A stretch of 9,260 nt of DNA from Syntrophobacterales bacterium. Lineage in GTDB: Bacteria > Desulfobacterota > Syntrophorhabdia > Syntrophorhabdales > WCHB1-27. The stretch spans positions 1 through 9,260 of the forward strand of contig JADGQN010000166.1 in the NCBI GenBank assembly GCA_017881765.1, in the 5' to 3' direction. The position numbers and the translations under genes are program-made. Under the pieces are notes generated by a model. The model ran no database searches. It was not told the origin of the DNA and was given only the letters and a program-made list of their open reading frames with translations. This document shows, piece after piece, positions 7,385-9,260 of this stretch (positions are counted from its first letter, which is position 1; each line of letters starts with the position of its first letter).

Positions 7385-7413
7385 ATTTTATGTCATTTGT
7401 GACATAATATCAA
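7385..7413 (-). promoter_or_regulatory. sigma-70-type promoter of the three-gene redox operon
   Basis: On the minus strand TTGATA (-35, 7413-7408), a 17-base spacer and TAAAAT (-10, 7390-7385): each box matches the consensus at five of six bases with optimal spacing. Transcription should start near 7378, giving a leader of about 115 bases before the ATG at 7261. It is the best promoter-like sequence I found in the window and sits upstream of an operon that needs one, because a weak terminator precedes it. Confidence 0.7.
7388..7407. promoter_or_regulatory. candidate operator: TTATGTCA-N4-TGACATAA
   Basis: Perfect 8-base inverted repeat around a TTTG spacer, 20 bases overall. It fills most of the promoter spacer and overlaps the -10 box by three bases, so a bound protein would be expected to block RNA polymerase. 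The inner TGTCA-N4-TGACA has the half-site spacing of CRP/FNR-family sites, though the sequence is not that of canonical FNR (TTGAT-N4-ATCAA). The binding protein is unknown. Confidence 0.65.
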
Positions 7414-7588
7414 CACCGAGTGGCCCAATTTCGAATTGCCGCTATTGAACTACCCCTCACGTACGTGCGCATGAACGTGTCTCCAAGCCTAACGGCTGAA
7501 AGGTTGATAAATCTATTATGATCTAGGCAGGCAGTTGTTTAAGTGCACGTCGTGGTCGAGTTTAACGTAAAATCCGGCTCAAAGCAAG

Positions 7589-7607
7589 AAAAAAGAAACG
7601 CCGTTTC
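7589..7607 (-). terminator. weak intrinsic terminator after the acyl-CoA dehydrogenase gene
   Basis: On the minus strand GAAAC-GGC-GTTTC (7607-7595) is followed directly by six T (7594-7589). The stem is only five base pairs with a three-base loop. It lies 104 bases past the TGA stop. It is plausible because a new promoter follows at 7413, but the hairpin is weak and read-through into the redox operon is possible. Confidence 0.45.
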
Positions 7608-7710
7608 ACCTTATGGAATCATAATAAGGATTCGTAGAGTTACTGACATCTCCTTTATATACTTACGGCACGTATTGCCGCCTTTCAGTCTCCCTTTGAT
7701 CGTGACCTCT

Positions 7711-9231
7711 TCAGAAGATCCTGTCTTTTGTTATCCAGGAGGGATACCAGCGGTAATACTCGGCAGGATGTGCTTTATCCAGACCGTCGTATGTCGCCTT
7801 GGCCAGTTCTATGCCTTTCTTGCTGCGGTAAAGTTTAACAAGCCCTTTATTCTCCAGCGTAAGAAGCACCTCTTCGAGCCGAGCAGTCTCCACGTCAAAG
7901 TACTCCCGCATGTCCCCCGTGGACATGTGCAGTCCGGGGTTCACCCTGTAGTCTTCCGCCAGCAATCCCAGAACCTTCTCTTCGTCGATCTGTTTCTGCT
8001 TCTCCGGGAGACTTGCCGCGGGTACGGGCACTCCCAGTTTCTCGTGGATCACCCTCCTGCGCATCTTGAATTCATCTGCCCACTGCCTGACGGCCGTGCG
8101 AAAAATAACGAGCCTGCATGCTTCCATGGTGCCCCCGGCTATGTTCTCAATCTTGGATACCTTCATGATCTCTTCCACGGGATAGAACGGCGTGAGGGCG
8201 TCACCACCCATGACCTGCATGGCGTCGAGGCTCGCCTGCAGGGCTCCTTCGCAGATGTAGACTTTGGCAACGTTCGACTCAAGCGTGATATCCCAGCCGA
8301 GATCCCAAAGATGTGCCGTATAGTAGGTGAGGATGCGAGCTATTTTGACCTTGGAGACCAGGTTTGCAATTTTGAACTGGTTTTCGGGGATGTCGATGGT
8401 CGGTCTGCCGAATTGTATCCTTCGCTGCGCGAAAGGTACGGCATTTCTCAAGGCCTCCGTGGCCCAGCCCGTTGCCTGGGCGCAAATGAGGGTTCTCTCA
8501 AAATTGAGGCCTGCCGTCATCACACGCCAGCCTTCGCCCTCTTTTCCGATCCTGTTTGCGGCAGGGACGGGCACATTCTCAAAATTGAGCACCCCGTTCT
8601 GAATATTGTCAAAGCCGATGATCTCGTTGATCTTTTCGACTGTCAGGCCCGGTGCGCCTTTTTCCACGATGAAGGCCGTGAGGTGCTTGTGGGCTCTAAT
8701 GTCATCAGGGCTGTTGCTCGTGCGGGCATAGAGCATATGACGGTCAGCAACACCCGCTGCGACAATGAATCGTTTCTTCCCATTCAGAACATAGACGTCA
8801 CCTTCGAGCCGCGCGCTTGTCTCAATCGCCGCAGCATCCGTGCCGACAAACGGCTCCGTGATGACAATAGCGCCCGTCTCTCCTTTCGCTATACGCGGAA
8901 GGAATCGCTCTTTCTGCTCTTGCGTCCCGTACTCTACAATCTGCCTGAGGCCTCCCAACATATTGCCAACGACAGTGCGCCCCGGGCCGGGCATGCGGTT
9001 GAAAGCTTCGCATGCGATACAGGCGCCCGTTGCTCCCAGACCCAGTCCGCCGTACTCTTTGGGGACACCGGCGCCTGAGTACCCCCTTTCGGATATTTTT
9101 TGAAAAATGTCCCGGGGGAACTCCCTTGTCCAGCGTGTCTCAGCATCCCTGGGCACGAGTTCTTCGGCAAACAGCTCGACTTCGTCAGCGAATTTTTTCT
9201 GTTCATGGGTCCACCAGGGGAAATGTTCCAT
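7711..9231 (-). CDS. acyl-CoA dehydrogenase with C-terminal winged-helix-like extension
   Basis: FAD enzyme expected to oxidise an acyl-CoA to the 2,3-enoyl-CoA. It has 506 residues against about 380-400 for the family. The usual order is present: N-terminal helical domain (about 5-118), beta domain with ITEPFVGTDAA (124-134), and C-terminal helical domain with RRIQFGRP (270-277), MQVMGGDAL (338-346) and GGTMEACRLVIFR (366-378). G366 stands where medium-chain enzymes have the catalytic Glu. E245 in GLNFER matches the base position of isovaleryl- and long-chain-type enzymes, so activity is likely. Residues about 415-480 look like a winged helix: helix EEKVLGLLAEDYR, helices around TGDMREYFDV and ETARLEEVLLTLENKGLV, then a basic wing (YRSKKGIELAKAT). 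The start is ATG 9231 with AAGGAGG seven bases upstream. Its promoter is outside the window. Substrate not identifiable. Confidence 0.92.
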   Translation of the reverse strand: MEHFPWWTHEQKKFADEVELFAEELVPRDAETRWTREFPRDIFQKISERGYSGAGVPKEYGGLGLGATGACIACEAFNRMPGPGRTVVGNMLGGLRQIVEYGTQEQKERFLPRIAKGETGAIVITEPFVGTDAAAIETSARLEGDVYVLNGKKRFIVAAGVADRHMLYARTSNSPDDIRAHKHLTAFIVEKGAPGLTVEKINEIIGFDNIQNGVLNFENVPVPAANRIGKEGEGWRVMTAGLNFERTLICAQATGWATEALRNAVPFAQRRIQFGRPTIDIPENQFKIANLVSKVKIARILTYYTAHLWDLGWDITLESNVAKVYICEGALQASLDAMQVMGGDALTPFYPVEEIMKVSKIENIAGGTMEACRLVIFRTAVRQWADEFKMRRRVIHEKLGVPVPAASLPEKQKQIDEEKVLGLLAEDYRVNPGLHMSTGDMREYFDVETARLEEVLLTLENKGLVKLYRSKKGIELAKATYDGLDKAHPAEYYRWYPSWITKDRIF

Positions 9232-9260
9232 CTACGAGCCTCCTTCTTATTTTTCTGCGA

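Larger units (their letters stand above)
7262..7710. other. intergenic regulatory region, 449 bases, no gene seen
   Basis: No convincing coding region on either strand. Besides the separately listed promoter, operator, repeats and terminator, it holds a palindrome CACGTACGTG (7458-7467), a short inverted repeat CAATT-TCG-AATTG (7426-7438) just upstream of the -35 box, and a weak hairpin CGGCA/TGCCG (7666-7680) just past the dehydrogenase gene. It is more AT-rich than its neighbours near the operon start. I recognise no riboswitch or small-RNA family here. Confidence 0.6.

Noticed and set aside
7422..7440. GG...GC pair (TGGCCC...TTGCC) resembling a plus-strand sigma-54 promoter
   Set aside because: Spacing between GG and GC is 14 bases instead of 10, and no plus-strand gene follows.
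7666..7680. CGGCA-N5-TGCCG hairpin as terminator of the acyl-CoA dehydrogenase gene
   Set aside because: Only five base pairs and no T-run follows on the minus strand; the GAAAC hairpin at 7595-7607 with six T is the better candidate.
7543..9078. Plus-strand open frame of 511 codons opposite the acyl-CoA dehydrogenase
   Set aside because: Slightly longer than the real gene, but its translation has no recognisable domain, has no good ribosome site, and is the antisense shadow of a clear family member.

Overview
The window is a gene-dense, moderately GC-rich stretch of a bacterial chromosome, and every gene I can support lies on the minus strand. Gene content (an isovaleryl/long-chain-type acyl-CoA dehydrogenase, two VAO/PCMH-type flavoproteins around an HdrD/GlcF-like iron-sulfur protein, and a PAS histidine kinase with an NtrC-type sigma-54 activator) suggests an anaerobic delta-proteobacterium (Desulfobacterota), perhaps a syntrophic or sulfate-reducing degrader of fatty or aromatic acids. 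That placement is inferred from gene families only; there is no rRNA or other phylogenetic marker.

Layout in transcription order (right to left): (1) 9231-7711, an acyl-CoA dehydrogenase with an extra C-terminal region of about 100 residues that reads as a winged helix-turn-helix. (2) 7710-7262, a 449-base gap with a weak terminator for the dehydrogenase, several palindromes and a good sigma-70-type promoter whose 17-base spacer holds a perfect inverted repeat. (3) 7261-2870, a tight three-gene operon, flavoprotein - Fe-S protein - flavoprotein, with 10-11 base gaps and strong Shine-Dalgarno sites, closed by a clear intrinsic terminator at 2850-2808. (4) 2637-1123 and 1145 to the left edge, a sensor kinase overlapping by 23 bases its partner response regulator, which is cut by the window edge before its DNA-binding domain.

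Working model (inference): the three-gene operon encodes a GlcDEF-like redox complex in which one or both flavoproteins oxidise an organic substrate, probably a 2-hydroxy acid or similar, and pass electrons through the Fe-S protein to a quinone or another carrier. The acyl-CoA dehydrogenase next door may belong to the same pathway. Its C-terminal helix-turn-helix raises the possibility that it is a bifunctional enzyme/regulator acting on the adjacent palindrome-bearing promoter. The two-component system probably controls sigma-54 promoters elsewhere, because I find no convincing sigma-54 promoter in the window.

No mobile elements, CRISPR arrays, tRNAs or rRNAs were seen.
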